From the IMG/VR virus record IMGVR_UViG_3300025137_000213, positions 1 to 27,586 of that record: a stretch of DNA of 27,586 nt, one strand, 5' to 3'. Within the stretch, counting starts at the first letter, position 1; every line of letters starts with the position of its first letter. This DNA is from a virus. Of the stretch, positions 7,646 to 15,229 are shown piece after piece. Made by a program: the position numbers and the translations under genes. The notes below the pieces were generated by a model. It searched no databases. It was not told where the DNA came from and saw only the letters and a program-made list of their open reading frames with translations.

Positions 7646-8402
7646 ACTAAATTCAATTTTAAAAGATTCAAACACAGATTATCATTCTAATAAAAGTATT
7701 TCAGCCTCAGGTCTAAAAGAGATTTCATCAACATCTGTCACAGATTATTTAAATAAAAAGTTTAAAACATCTTTGGCATTGGAACTGGGTTCGGCAATAC
7801 ATACCATAATATTAGAGCCTGAATTATTTGATACAGAATTTCATATAATGCCAAATATTGACTTACGAACTAAAGCCGGAAAAGAGTTAAAAATAAAACA
7901 TCAGGAAATTGCCAATGGTCGGATTTTATTATCAGAATCAAATTATAATTTGCTTAAAAAAATATTGGTTTCTTTCAAAAAAAATAGAGATGCTGTAAAA
8001 TTATTAGATGGCAAAATTGAAATAAGTCATTACGGCACTGTTAACAATATTGATGTCAGGTGTCGACCAGATATTTTAGGAAAAGATTTTGTCTGTGACA
8101 TAAAAAGCTGTAAATCCGTTAATGCTTACAATTTTCGTAAAGATTGTTATACTTATAAATGGTTTCTACAAGCTGTTTTTTACAGTGACTTTTTATCAGT
8201 ACCAGCTGAAAATTTTAGGTTTATTGCAATATCAAAAGAGGATGAGCCAAAAGTTAAAGTTTTTGGTCTAACAAAGAAATCAATTGAACTAGGCCGTCAA
8301 CAATGGCATGAGGCTTTTAACCGTTGGCAATTTTATAAAGAAACAGGTATTTGTTCTGGCGAAAACTGGAATGATTTTAAAGACAGTGTTCAATTATTGT
8401 GA
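7632..8402 (+). CDS. RecE-like PD-(D/E)XK exonuclease (DUF3799 type)
   Basis: I chose the ATG at 7632 (256 residues); a TTG one codon earlier is also in frame. The motifs of RecB/RecE-like nucleases appear in order: L-G-S-A-I-H (His near 57), R-C-R-P-D (Asp near 147), V-C-D-I-K-S (Asp 156, Lys 158) and F-L-Q-A-V-F-Y (Gln 180, Tyr 184). Such enzymes chew one strand from DNA ends and supply single strands to an annealing protein, here the one at 6623. Related phage proteins are listed as putative exodeoxyribonuclease VIII. Confidence 0.82.
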   Translation: MKEIKLNSILKDSNTDYHSNKSISASGLKEISSTSVTDYLNKKFKTSLALELGSAIHTIILEPELFDTEFHIMPNIDLRTKAGKELKIKHQEIANGRILLSESNYNLLKKILVSFKKNRDAVKLLDGKIEISHYGTVNNIDVRCRPDILGKDFVCDIKSCKSVNAYNFRKDCYTYKWFLQAVFYSDFLSVPAENFRFIAISKEDEPKVKVFGLTKKSIELGRQQWHEAFNRWQFYKETGICSGENWNDFKDSVQLL

Positions 8403-8746
8403 GAAAAATAACAACAATGAAAGAAAAGATTATAAAATTATATTTATTAGGTAAGTATTCACACAAAACTGATATAAGCGAAACTTTAAATGTTAACCAG
8501 AAATATGTTTTGCAAGTTATAAACGATTTTAATAAAAATACTACGATTAAAAATGATTTTGGAATATGTCAATCATCGGACAACATTAATAAATTTTTTT
8601 TATTTACATCAAACGGTTTAGAAAAAACATTATTTTTGTCTAAAGGTGAATTTTATTGTGAATTAGATTTGTCTTTTACGGAAAGAAATTTTATTGAAAA
8701 CAACACAGGTTTTAAAGTTTATGAGGGCCAAAAACCATTATTATAA
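8399..8746 (+). CDS. Hypothetical protein with N-terminal HTH-like helix pair
   Basis: A GTG at 8399 overlaps the exonuclease stop (GTGA) and gives 115 residues; an ATG at 8417 would give 109. Residues about 10-45 (K-L-Y-L-L-G-K-Y-S-H-K-T-D-I-S-E-T-L-N-V) look like a helix-turn-helix of the kind that senses G-K-Y-x-x-K-x-D-I-A. The rest is mixed alpha/beta with no family I recognise. It may be a small DNA-binding protein of the replication region. Confidence 0.5.
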   Translation: MRKITTMKEKIIKLYLLGKYSHKTDISETLNVNQKYVLQVINDFNKNTTIKNDFGICQSSDNINKFFLFTSNGLEKTLFLSKGEFYCELDLSFTERNFIENNTGFKVYEGQKPLL

Positions 8747-8768
8747 TTATTTAGGAAAAGAGGATAAG

Positions 8769-9101
8769 ATGCAAAATGAGCTTATGATATACATTGATAC
8801 AAAATATCCAAAAGCAACTTGCACACACATCCCAAATGAGGGCAAAAGGACACCGTTTGAGCAATATAAAATGAAAATGTGCGGAACAAAACCAGGCGTT
8901 CCAGACCTTATGATTTTCACCCCCTCTAAAAAATATAATGGTTTTGCATTAGAGCTTAAAACTGGTTATAATAAACCGACTGAAAACCAAAAAAAATGGT
9001 TACAGTATCTTAAAGATTGTGGCTGGTGGGCTGAATGGTCCAATGATATAAATTATTGCAAAAAAAGTATAGATGATTATTTTGCCAATGCACTTAAATA
9101 A
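8769..9101 (+). CDS. VRR-NUC domain nuclease
   Basis: This 110-residue protein starts at the ATG at 8769; earlier TTG/ATG codons in frame would overlap the previous gene. It carries the stand-alone VRR-NUC pattern: H-I-P-N-E-G-K-R-T (residues 20-28), K-P-G-V-P-D-L-M-I-F with Asp 46, E-L-K at 62-64, then T-E-N-Q-K-K-W and a closing G-W helix. Phage VRR-NUC proteins are PD-(D/E)XK nucleases thought to act on DNA junctions or flaps in recombination and replication. Its place between the exonuclease and the initiator fits this. Confidence 0.82.
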   Translation: MQNELMIYIDTKYPKATCTHIPNEGKRTPFEQYKMKMCGTKPGVPDLMIFTPSKKYNGFALELKTGYNKPTENQKKWLQYLKDCGWWAEWSNDINYCKKSIDDYFANALK

Positions 9102-9330
9102 AGATATATATTGGAATGAGAAAATTCAGAAAGTTCGCTGGACCATAACATCCAGTGAGGATATTGATTTTCAATATGTGGGACCATCAACACAAAATGA
9201 ATTAGAGTTAATAGTTGAAAAGCTGTTTGACATTTTTGAGGATGACCACATCACACACAAAACGTTTTTATGTGTGTATAATGAATTTAGAGAATTCTGT
9301 GAAAATTTAGATGATATTTTAGATGACTAA
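9088..9330 (+). CDS. Small acidic hypothetical protein
   Basis: The ATG at 9088 (80 residues) overlaps the nuclease gene by 14 bases; an ATG at 9073 adds five residues. The protein is acidic, especially at the end (E-N-L-D-D-I-L-D-D). A W-x-I strand and a helix with E-L-E-L-I-V-E-K-L-F-D-I-F are visible. I do not recognise a family. Its stop overlaps the initiator gene start, so translation is probably coupled. Confidence 0.5.
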   Translation: MHLNKDIYWNEKIQKVRWTITSSEDIDFQYVGPSTQNELELIVEKLFDIFEDDHITHKTFLCVYNEFREFCENLDDILDD

Positions 9331-10216
9331 AATTTACAAACCGCCAAGTTTTGACAATCAGATTGTTGTTCCAAAAAACATATTTGATTCCAAAGTTTCA
9401 TTGTCTGCATTGGGTTTTTATTGTTGGTTGTTTACTAGAAAATCAAATTTGCCAATTACATTTCAGGACATCAAAAAATCTTTTGACGTTACTGACCACA
9501 CTATAAGAAAACAAATCAATGAGTTAGAAAATGCCAAATATTTATCAAAAATTCCTGTTCGAAATAGCGGTAAGTTTGGGGGGTATAATTATTATATTTC
9601 TGACGTCACCATGTTAAAAAAACCGCATACGGTTAAACACACACGGTCAGCTGCTATTACTAATACTAATATATATAAGAATACTAGTATATATAATAAT
9701 AATACTAATACTATTATATATAATAAGAATAATAATAATACTATCAAAATTAAAAATGAAAAATTATTTTCAGAAATAAAAGAAAATATAAATCATTTCA
9801 TGGCGTTGTTTCCAAAAAAATATTGCCAAAACAATACTGACCAATTGAAATGGATTGAGTGTATTTATAAATTAATTGAACTAGACGGTTATACATTAAG
9901 AAAATTATATAGCATTATAAAAACAATTCGCAATGATGAATTCTGGCAAACAAATTTTCTAACTCTTTTAAAACTTAGAAAAAAAAACAAAGATGGCATT
10001 TTGTATATAGATTTTTTTAATGAGATTTATAAATCAAAAAAACCTAAATCATATTATAAAGTAAAAAATTTAGAATCTTATTTTATTTATGATTCTAATA
10101 ATAAAAAATTACTAGGTGCGGTTGCTAACAACATAAAATTGACTGAATTCAATTTAAAAAATGTTCTCAATGAAACAGAGATTCAAGAAATAAAAAATTA
10201 TGTCGAAACTAATTAG
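9323..10216 (+). CDS. Replication initiator-like protein (winged helix plus DnaD-like end)
   Basis: The 297-residue protein has an N-terminal winged helix (about residues 25-92): L-S-A-L-G-F-Y-C-W-L, then I-T-F-Q-D-I-K-K-S-F-D-V-T-D-H-T-I-R-K and a G-G-Y-N-Y-Y wing. A low-complexity linker rich in Asn, Thr, Ile and Tyr follows (about 111-145). The C-terminal part has R-N-D-E-F-W-Q-T-N-F-L-T-L-L-K-L-R-K-K-N, a pattern common in phage replication initiators of the DnaD-like sort. I infer it binds the phage origin and helps load the helicase encoded at 10591. The linker DNA is itself origin-like. Confidence 0.65.
   Translation: MTKIYKPPSFDNQIVVPKNIFDSKVSLSALGFYCWLFTRKSNLPITFQDIKKSFDVTDHTIRKQINELENAKYLSKIPVRNSGKFGGYNYYISDVTMLKKPHTVKHTRSAAITNTNIYKNTSIYNNNTNTIIYNKNNNNTIKIKNEKLFSEIKENINHFMALFPKKYCQNNTDQLKWIECIYKLIELDGYTLRKLYSIIKTIRNDEFWQTNFLTLLKLRKKNKDGILYIDFFNEIYKSKKPKSYYKVKNLESYFIYDSNNKKLLGAVANNIKLTEFNLKNVLNETEIQEIKNYVETN
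9601..9745 (+). repeat. Origin-like tract: palindromes then AT-rich iterons inside the initiator gene
   Basis: TGACGTCA (9601-9608) is a perfect palindrome and AACCG-CATA-CGGTT (9621-9634) an inverted repeat. From about 9655 to 9745 the DNA is almost pure A/T with five copies of AATACTA at 9662, 9680, 9701, 9707 and 9737. Lambdoid phages carry their origin inside the initiator gene O with the same layout (binding sites, then an AT-rich unwinding zone). The role here is inferred; low-complexity protein coding alone could also produce such a tract. Confidence 0.45.
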
Positions 10217-10598
10217 AAATTCAAATCAAGCAAAACAGGGCATTGATTTTTATGGATTACAGAATGGTCCAATGCACCCTAGTGATATTGATGCTGTTTT
10301 GGAATTTGATAACAAGGCAATTATATTTATAGAATTAAAGAAAATAAATAACGACATACCAACAGGGCAAAGATTATTATTAGAAAGACTAACAGATTCC
10401 TGGCATACAAAAAAAGCAATAACAATAAAAGCAACACATTCTTTTAAAAACGACAATAATGATGTCCCATTGCATTTATGTCAAGTTCAGAAATTTTATT
10501 ATGATGGTAAATGGACGTACTTTTCTGAAAATTTAAAAGTCTTTCTAAATAAATTGGGACTTAAATGGAAAATAACTAAATTAAAATTTGATGAATGA
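10200..10598 (+). CDS. Putative PD-(D/E)XK nuclease-like protein
   Basis: The 132-residue protein overlaps the initiator gene by 17 bases. H-P-S-D-I-D-A-V-L-E-F (Asp 29, Asp 31, Glu 35) followed by I-I-F-I-E-L-K-K (Glu 45, Lys 47) and G-Q-R-L-L-L-E-R (Gln 57) fit the core of a small PD-(D/E)XK nuclease such as a junction resolvase. Similar phage proteins with a D-I-D, E-x-K and G-Q-R-L-x-L-E-R order occur in replication clusters. Substrate is unknown; junction or flap cleavage is the likely role from context. Confidence 0.6.
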   Translation: MSKLIRNSNQAKQGIDFYGLQNGPMHPSDIDAVLEFDNKAIIFIELKKINNDIPTGQRLLLERLTDSWHTKKAITIKATHSFKNDNNDVPLHLCQVQKFYYDGKWTYFSENLKVFLNKLGLKWKITKLKFDE

Positions 10599-12258
10599 TT
10601 ATATAGACCTAGGTATTGACCTAAAAGGTAAAAAATATGGACAAATAAAAACTAAATGTCCAAAATGCTACAGCCAAAGAAAAAAAAAGAACGACCCATC
10701 TCTAAGCGTTGATATTGACAAAGGCCTTTATAATTGTCATCATTGCGGTTTCTCTGGGTCTATAAAGTTTAAAAAGAAACTAGAATATATAATTCCAAAA
10801 GAGAATAAAAACAAGTTAAGTGAGAATGTGATAAAATGGTTTGCTAATCGTAAAATTATTGAAAACACTTTACAGACATGGAAAATATCTGAATCAACAA
10901 CTTATTTTCCACAAATAAGCAAAAGGCGTAAAGCAATACATTTTAATTATTATAGAGATGGTAAACTAATAAATGTTAAATATAGAGATGGTAAAAAGAA
11001 TTTTAAATTATCTAAAGGGGCTGAATTAATATTTTATGGTTTAGATTTTATAAAAAACACAGACACTGTTTATATAGTTGAGGGTGAAATTGACGCCCTT
11101 ACATTGTATCAATGTGGCATTTATAACGTTTGTTCTGTTCCAAATGGGGCATCCAAAGGAAATACTAAATTAGAATACTTAGATAATTGTTATAAATACT
11201 TTGAAAACAAAAAAACTATTGTAATATGCACAGATAATGATGATGCTGGTTTGTCACTAAGAAATGAACTAGCTAGGCGTTTTGGAGCTTACAAATGCAA
11301 ATACGTTGATTTTAAGGACTGTAAAGATGCAAATGATGTATTGGTAGCGAAAAATAAAGAAACGCTGTTAGAACTCATTAAAACAGCAAAGAACTTTCCA
11401 TTGGACGGAATAGTTAATATAAATGATATTTGGGATGATGTTTTAAATTTTAATAAAAAAGGTGTTAAAACTTATGATATTGGTTTTGAATGTAATGATT
11501 TATTTAATATTTCTTTGGCTCAATGGTCTGTTTTGACCGGCATTCCAAACCACGGTAAATCTGATTTTTTAGACCAGTTGATGTGCAATTTAGCAGAAAA
11601 ACACAATTTTAGGTGTGCAATATTTGCACCTGAGTCTTTTCCTTATGAGGGTCACATAAAAAGAATTGCTAACAAGTTAAATGGTCAAAATTGTGATAAT
11701 GATATGTTAAATGCAACTAAAGATTTTATTATGGAGCATTTTTACTGGGTCAAAATAAATCTAAAAAATTTATCATTAGAATCTATATTAAAAGAGTTTA
11801 GGCAATTGGTATTTCAGCGCGGGATTAACGTTTGTGTTATTGACCCGTGGAATATGTTAGACCATACGACACAGCGTGATTTTGGATATATAGGCCATAA
11901 ATTATCTTTACTAACACAATTTGTTCAACAAACAAATACACATTTATTTTTAGTGGCACATCCAAAAAAGATTGAATCAGAGAATGGACAGTTTCAAAAA
12001 GTAGATTTATATAAGATTTCTGGTTCCGCTGACTTTTTTAATAAAACATTCAATGGATTAGTATGTGAAAGGGTTATTGGCGAAAAGACAGAATATGGTT
12101 CTGATTTAGTTAAAATACATATCCAAAAGGTAAAAAGAAAGGAAAACGGACAACTAGGAACATTTACATTAGCACCTGACTTTGATAATGGTGGTGTTTA
12201 TAAAAAGGTAGTCCAAACAGAAATAAAACCGATAATAAAAAATAAAATACCATTCTAA
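10591..12258 (+). CDS. DNA primase-helicase (T7 gp4-like)
   Basis: The ATG at 10591 gives 555 residues. A zinc ribbon has C23-P-K-C26 and C49-H-H-C52. The Toprim part has V-E-G-E-I-D-A-L (163-170) and T-D-N-D-D-A-G (Asp 215, Asp 217), metal-binding residues of primer synthesis. The helicase half has a Walker A G-I-P-N-H-G-K-S (317-324), a Walker B-like strand V-C-V-I-D-P-W-N and a V-A-H-P motif, as in T7 gp4/Twinkle. It should unwind the fork and lay primers. No DNA polymerase gene is seen in the window, so the phage may use the host enzyme or encode one elsewhere. Confidence 0.9.
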   Translation: MNDYIDLGIDLKGKKYGQIKTKCPKCYSQRKKKNDPSLSVDIDKGLYNCHHCGFSGSIKFKKKLEYIIPKENKNKLSENVIKWFANRKIIENTLQTWKISESTTYFPQISKRRKAIHFNYYRDGKLINVKYRDGKKNFKLSKGAELIFYGLDFIKNTDTVYIVEGEIDALTLYQCGIYNVCSVPNGASKGNTKLEYLDNCYKYFENKKTIVICTDNDDAGLSLRNELARRFGAYKCKYVDFKDCKDANDVLVAKNKETLLELIKTAKNFPLDGIVNINDIWDDVLNFNKKGVKTYDIGFECNDLFNISLAQWSVLTGIPNHGKSDFLDQLMCNLAEKHNFRCAIFAPESFPYEGHIKRIANKLNGQNCDNDMLNATKDFIMEHFYWVKINLKNLSLESILKEFRQLVFQRGINVCVIDPWNMLDHTTQRDFGYIGHKLSLLTQFVQQTNTHLFLVAHPKKIESENGQFQKVDLYKISGSADFFNKTFNGLVCERVIGEKTEYGSDLVKIHIQKVKRKENGQLGTFTLAPDFDNGGVYKKVVQTEIKPIIKNKIPF

Positions 12259-12566
12259 TGACAAAAGACGAATATCAAAGACTTAGAGTTGACTTGTTAC
12301 AATTAGCTGAATCAATTATGAACACTAAACAGCCAGAATATACAATGAATAACACTGATATATTAAATAACTTTAAAACAACGGCAGAGGCTCTTCAAAT
12401 AGCTCCTATTCAAGTTTGGGCTGTGTTTCTTCATAAACACATTCAATCCATATTAACTCATGCACAAAATGAGGAAACAATTGAATCTGAGCCTATCAAA
12501 ACTAGATATGCTGATGCAATTAATTATTTAACATTGGGTATGGCCCTATTAAAAGATGGGAAATAA
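12258..12566 (+). CDS. DUF1599/MazG-like nucleotide-associated protein
   Basis: The 102-residue all-helical protein starts within the helicase stop codon (TAATG). It has N-N-F-K-T-T-A-E-A-L, then K-H-I-Q-S-I and E-P-I-K-T-R-Y-A-D-A-I-N-Y-L, matching the order of the phage DUF1599 / nucleotide-modification-associated helical family, which is related to MazG-like pyrophosphohydrolases. A role in shaping the nucleotide pool is inferred. The E-E-x-x-E metal motif of true MazG is not plainly present, so activity is uncertain. Confidence 0.5.
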   Translation: MTKDEYQRLRVDLLQLAESIMNTKQPEYTMNNTDILNNFKTTAEALQIAPIQVWAVFLHKHIQSILTHAQNEETIESEPIKTRYADAINYLTLGMALLKDGK

Positions 12567-12771
12567 ATATTTAGATGCGCAATCCTGGTGTTTAAAAAAT
12601 GGAATTAAAATATATATTGTTCCAATTAGAAACCGTAAAGAATGTTATGTTGAGCTTAACGACAATGGTAAAATAACAAAATCACCAATAACATATAAAA
12701 ACCAATCTATTGCATCGGATAAAATATGGGATTTATTTTTACACTTATATGAGTTAAATAAAAAAAATTAA
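12556..12771 (+). CDS. Small hypothetical protein (71 aa)
   Basis: The gene overlaps the preceding one by 11 bases and closes the early operon. The protein contains W-C-L-K-N-G-I-K-I-Y-I-V-P-I, a basic strand-loop-strand, and a C-terminal helix (I-W-D-L-F-L-H-L-Y-E-L). It is basic overall. I do not know the family. Confidence 0.5.
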   Translation: MGNKYLDAQSWCLKNGIKIYIVPIRNRKECYVELNDNGKITKSPITYKNQSIASDKIWDLFLHLYELNKKN

Positions 12772-12828
12772 AAAAAAACTTTAAAAATATTGTGTATATT
12801 GAAAATAAATTTTAAATTAGCAGTATAA

Positions 12829-12844
12829 TTAAAAACAAAACAAA
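12829..12844 (+). repeat. A-rich leader TTAAAAACAAAACAAA, copy 1
   Basis: This 16-base stretch stands directly against the ATG at 12845. It is identical to 13267-13282 and matches 13015-13030 except for the last two bases. In each case it touches the start codon, so I read it as a translation initiation leader of the kind used by Bacteroidetes, where A-rich DNA replaces Shine-Dalgarno sites. Confidence 0.55.
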
Positions 12845-13018
12845 ATGGAAAGAAATAAATTATTAAAATTAGAATTAAACTATTACGAAGAAAAATTAGT
12901 TGTTTCATCACTTGTAAAAGTAATGCAAGAGGGTAGCAAAAAAGGTAACGAATTACTTGTATCTAATGTAAAAAGTTTATTAAGAAAATTAGAACAAGCC
13001 AATCTAAAACAATATTAA
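12845..13018 (+). CDS. Small helical hypothetical protein (57 aa)
   Basis: The ATG at 12845 opens a 57-codon frame ending in TAA at 13016-13018. The protein is helical and charged (M-E-R-N-K-L-L-K-L-E-L, then L-L-V-S-N-V-K-S-L-L-R-K-L-E). The conserved A-rich leader directly before the ATG, shared with two following genes, supports its reality. The 73 bases before it are very AT-rich and contain TAAATTAGC at 12815-12823, a possible promoter box. Function is unknown. Confidence 0.6.
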   Translation: MERNKLLKLELNYYEEKLVVSSLVKVMQEGSKKGNELLVSNVKSLLRKLEQANLKQY

Positions 13019-13030
13019 AAACAAAACATT
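13015..13030 (+). repeat. A-rich leader TTAAAAACAAAACATT, copy 2
   Basis: Fourteen of sixteen bases equal the copies at 12829 and 13267. It overlaps the stop codon of the preceding gene and abuts the ATG at 13031, so its conservation is not explained by coding. Confidence 0.55.
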
Positions 13031-13237
13031 ATGAAAAGTTACGACAAGTACATTAAACAAGTTTATCACATAGAAAAAAAATATCAAGATGAATTAGATT
13101 TTTTTAGAAGCCTTCCAGAACCAATTTACATAGAATTTTGTTCAGATGAAGAAAGAAAGGAATTACATAAAAAATATAATTACAATTTTGATTGGGACTG
13201 TAAAAAAGAATCTTACAGTAAATTATTAAACAAATAA
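13031..13237 (+). CDS. Small hypothetical protein (68 aa)
   Basis: The protein is rich in Lys, Glu and Tyr, with a helix (I-K-Q-V-Y-H-I-E-K-K-Y-Q-D-E-L) and a later D-E-E-R-K-E-L-H-K-K-Y segment. It sits between two genes with the same A-rich leader and is followed by a terminator nine bases after the stop. I recognise no family. An early host-directed role is possible, as small genes at the end of early regions often serve that, but this is a guess. Confidence 0.55.
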   Translation: MKSYDKYIKQVYHIEKKYQDELDFFRSLPEPIYIEFCSDEERKELHKKYNYNFDWDCKKESYSKLLNK

Positions 13238-13245
13238 TAACACAG

Positions 13246-13268
13246 GGGAGGGTAAAACCTCCCTTTTT
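13246..13268 (+). terminator. Intrinsic terminator after 13031 gene
   Basis: GGGAGG (13246-13251), loop GTAAAA and CCTCCC (13258-13263) form a 6-bp GC-rich stem followed by five T bases. A third A-rich leader begins inside the T-tract, and the next start codon is 14 bases beyond. Confidence 0.8.
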
Positions 13269-13282
13269 AAAAACAAAACAAA
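13267..13282 (+). repeat. A-rich leader TTAAAAACAAAACAAA, copy 3
   Basis: Identical over 16 bases to 12829-12844 and directly next to a TTG codon at 13283. This placement decides TTG as the start of the next gene. Confidence 0.55.
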
Positions 13283-13588
13283 TTGAAAAACATAATAAAA
13301 CTAGATAAAATTGAGGATTTACATAACGGAATAAATATTGCGCATTTCACATTGGAAATTAAATTACCAAATTATGAACATGGTTTAATATTTAAATTAT
13401 CATCAGCTGGAATTAATTTAAGGATTGAAAGCAGTCATCTTATAAAAGAGATTAATTTATTGTTAGAATGGTTAAATAAATCGTCAGACAATGAAAATAC
13501 CTTAAAAGATAATGAATCTGAAATAATATCTTATGCTAAAGAAATGATTAGATGTAATAAGAAACTAAAAGAGATTAAAAAATTCTAG
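13283..13588 (+). CDS. Hypothetical protein (101 aa), TTG start
   Basis: The start is a TTG, chosen because the conserved 16-base leader abuts it exactly as it abuts the ATG codons of the two genes before. The protein begins with a beta-rich half (I-A-H-F-T-L-E-I-K-L, G-L-I-F-K-L-S-S-A-G) and ends in helices with a basic tail. I do not recognise it. A terminator follows 28 bases after the stop and closes the early region. Confidence 0.55.
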   Translation: MKNIIKLDKIEDLHNGINIAHFTLEIKLPNYEHGLIFKLSSAGINLRIESSHLIKEINLLLEWLNKSSDNENTLKDNESEIISYAKEMIRCNKKLKEIKKF

Positions 13589-13616
13589 AATTTAACCCAT
13601 CCTCATTTCTTATAAT

Positions 13617-13647
13617 AAACCTCCTTTTTTTTAGGGGGTTTTTTTTT
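13617..13647 (+). terminator. Intrinsic terminator between early region and terminase genes
   Basis: AAACCTCC (13617-13624) pairs with GGGGGTTT (13634-13641), with one T-G pair, and is followed by a T-tract to 13647. It separates the early genes from the packaging operon. Confidence 0.8.
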
Positions 13648-13649
13648 GT

Positions 13650-13657
13650 TATTTTTG
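13650..13657 (+). promoter_or_regulatory. Promoter-like box TATTTTTG very close to the terminase start
   Basis: TATTTTTG is a perfect TAnnTTTG -7 box ending four bases before the ATG at 13662. If active, the transcript would start at or near the ATG and be nearly leaderless. It may be chance in a T-rich stretch. Confidence 0.3.
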
Positions 13658-13661
13658 TAAC

Positions 13662-14015
13662 ATGAGTAAACAAAATGTTACATATAAAAAAAGGCAAATG
13701 ATTACAGCAATGGAACAAAATCTTTGCATAGTTACTAAAGCGGCTTTTGAGGTGGGTATTACTAGAAAAACTCATTATGATTGGATGCGAAAAGATAAAA
13801 AATATAAAGAGGCCGTTGATGAATTACAGAACGCTACATTGGACCATGTGGAATCAAAGCTGCATGAATTGATTGATGACCTGAATGTTCCATCTGTTTT
13901 ATTTTATATGAAAACCAAAGGCAAACAAAGAGGTTACATTGAACGTTCTGAGATAGCTGTTGAGGGTTCTGTTGAATCTAAAGTCATTGAATGGACACCA
14001 GCAAAAGAAAAATAA
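13662..14015 (+). CDS. Terminase small subunit
   Basis: The 117-residue protein recognises phage DNA for packaging. An N-terminal helix-turn-helix spans about residues 11-46 (K-R-Q-M-I-T-A-M then V-T-K-A-A-F-E-V-G-I-T-R-K-T-H-Y-D-W), a pattern typical of phage small terminases. K-E-A-V-D-E-L and a helical oligomerisation part follow, with F-Y-M-K-T-K-G-K-Q-R-G-Y near residue 82-95. The gene overlaps the large subunit gene by 25 bases, as is common for this pair. Confidence 0.88.
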   Translation: MSKQNVTYKKRQMITAMEQNLCIVTKAAFEVGITRKTHYDWMRKDKKYKEAVDELQNATLDHVESKLHELIDDLNVPSVLFYMKTKGKQRGYIERSEIAVEGSVESKVIEWTPAKEK

Positions 14016-15181
14016 AAGAATACTGCAACATCCAATTTTATCAAGCTAGGGAATCCCAAGCTAGATTTAAAATATTTGTTGGCGGTTCTAGGTCCGGTAA
14101 AACAGTTGGGTTGATTCAGTATTTATTGTATTTAATTACGACTCAACAAATTCCATTGACAATATCAATAGTTAGGGCCACGTTGCCAAGTTTAAAAAGG
14201 TCTGTGTTAAGAGATTTCATTCAAGTAAGTCAAAAGCTAGGAGTTTATGATTATGGAACATTTAATAAAACAGAAAACATTTTCACTTTTGGCAAACATA
14301 AAATAGAGTTTTTTAGTTTGGATGATGCTCAAAAAATTAAAGGGTCAAAGCGTGATATATGTTATTTCTGTGAGATTGACGAATGTGGATATGATGAATT
14401 TCAACAAATCATTATGAGGACCACAGACCACATCATTTGCTGTTTTAACCCATCTGAGCCAGTACACTTTATTTATGATATAATGGATGACAAAGATATG
14501 CCAGGGGGTGTTGATATATTTCATTCAACTTATAAAGACAATCATTTTTTAGAGCCGTCTGTTATTCAACAAATAGAATCAATGAAAGACAGGAATCCTG
14601 ATTTATGGCGTGTATATGGTGAGGGTCAAAGAGCTGTAATATCTAATAAACAAATATTTACTGGATGGGAATTTAAACCTAGAGATGAGTTTCCAGAGTT
14701 TGACGAATTGTATCTGGCCTGTGATTTCGGCTATACAATAGATAGTTGTGTAATTATAGAATATGCAAAAGTTAAAGATAAAATATATGTGCATGAGCTT
14801 TTATATAAAACTGGTATGACAAATGGTGATATTGCTAATTTTTTAAAAACAAATAGTCTAGATGATAGGATAATGTATTGTGATAGTGCTGAGCCAAAAA
14901 GTATTGAGGAACTCAGACGTTTGGGAATAATAGCTAAGGCCGCAACTAAAGGACCAGGCTCCATATCGGCTGGTATATCTTTATTAAAAGAGTTTCAGAT
15001 AATATTATCAAAAGAATCCAAAAATGCTATAAAAGAATATTACAGTTACAGCTGGGATGAATTAAAAGACGGAACACTAATCAATAAACCAAAGCCAAAT
15101 CAGACGGACCACTTTTGTGATAGCCTTAGATATGGCGTTTATTCTAGATATAAAAACAGGACCGAATTTTTTGTTGTTTAA
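13991..15181 (+). CDS. Terminase large subunit (PBSX/Terminase_3 type)
   Basis: The 396-residue packaging motor and nuclease has Walker A G-G-S-R-S-G-K-T (31-38), Walker B-like C-Y-F-C-E-I-D-E with Glu 128 as likely catalytic base, and an RNase H-like nuclease with A-C-D-F-G-Y (Asp 244), Y-C-D-S-A-E-P (Asp 297) and D-H-F-C-D-S-L-R-Y (Asp 376), the three metal-binding acidic residues. The D-S-A-E-P and D-S-L-R-Y motifs are typical of the PBSX-like group. It starts inside the small subunit gene and is followed by portal, as in HK97-like phages. Confidence 0.95.
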   Translation: MDTSKRKIKEYCNIQFYQARESQARFKIFVGGSRSGKTVGLIQYLLYLITTQQIPLTISIVRATLPSLKRSVLRDFIQVSQKLGVYDYGTFNKTENIFTFGKHKIEFFSLDDAQKIKGSKRDICYFCEIDECGYDEFQQIIMRTTDHIICCFNPSEPVHFIYDIMDDKDMPGGVDIFHSTYKDNHFLEPSVIQQIESMKDRNPDLWRVYGEGQRAVISNKQIFTGWEFKPRDEFPEFDELYLACDFGYTIDSCVIIEYAKVKDKIYVHELLYKTGMTNGDIANFLKTNSLDDRIMYCDSAEPKSIEELRRLGIIAKAATKGPGSISAGISLLKEFQIILSKESKNAIKEYYSYSWDELKDGTLINKPKPNQTDHFCDSLRYGVYSRYKNRTEFFVV

Positions 15182-15199
15182 TAACAAATCAATATTTTG

Positions 15200-15208
15200 T
15201 ATTTTTAC
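15200..15208 (+). promoter_or_regulatory. Promoter-like box TATTTTTAC before portal gene
   Basis: This copy of the GTAnnTTTRC box lies 21 bases before the ATG at 15230 in a 48-base gap. TTG at 15174-15176 upstream gives a 23-base spacer, slightly long for the Bacteroidetes consensus. Confidence 0.4.
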
Positions 15209-15229
15209 ATAAAATAAAATTAATTTTAC

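Noticed and set aside
9601-9608. TGACGTCA as a eukaryotic CRE element
   Set aside because: The match is exact but meaningless in phage DNA; it is kept only as a palindrome in the origin-like tract.
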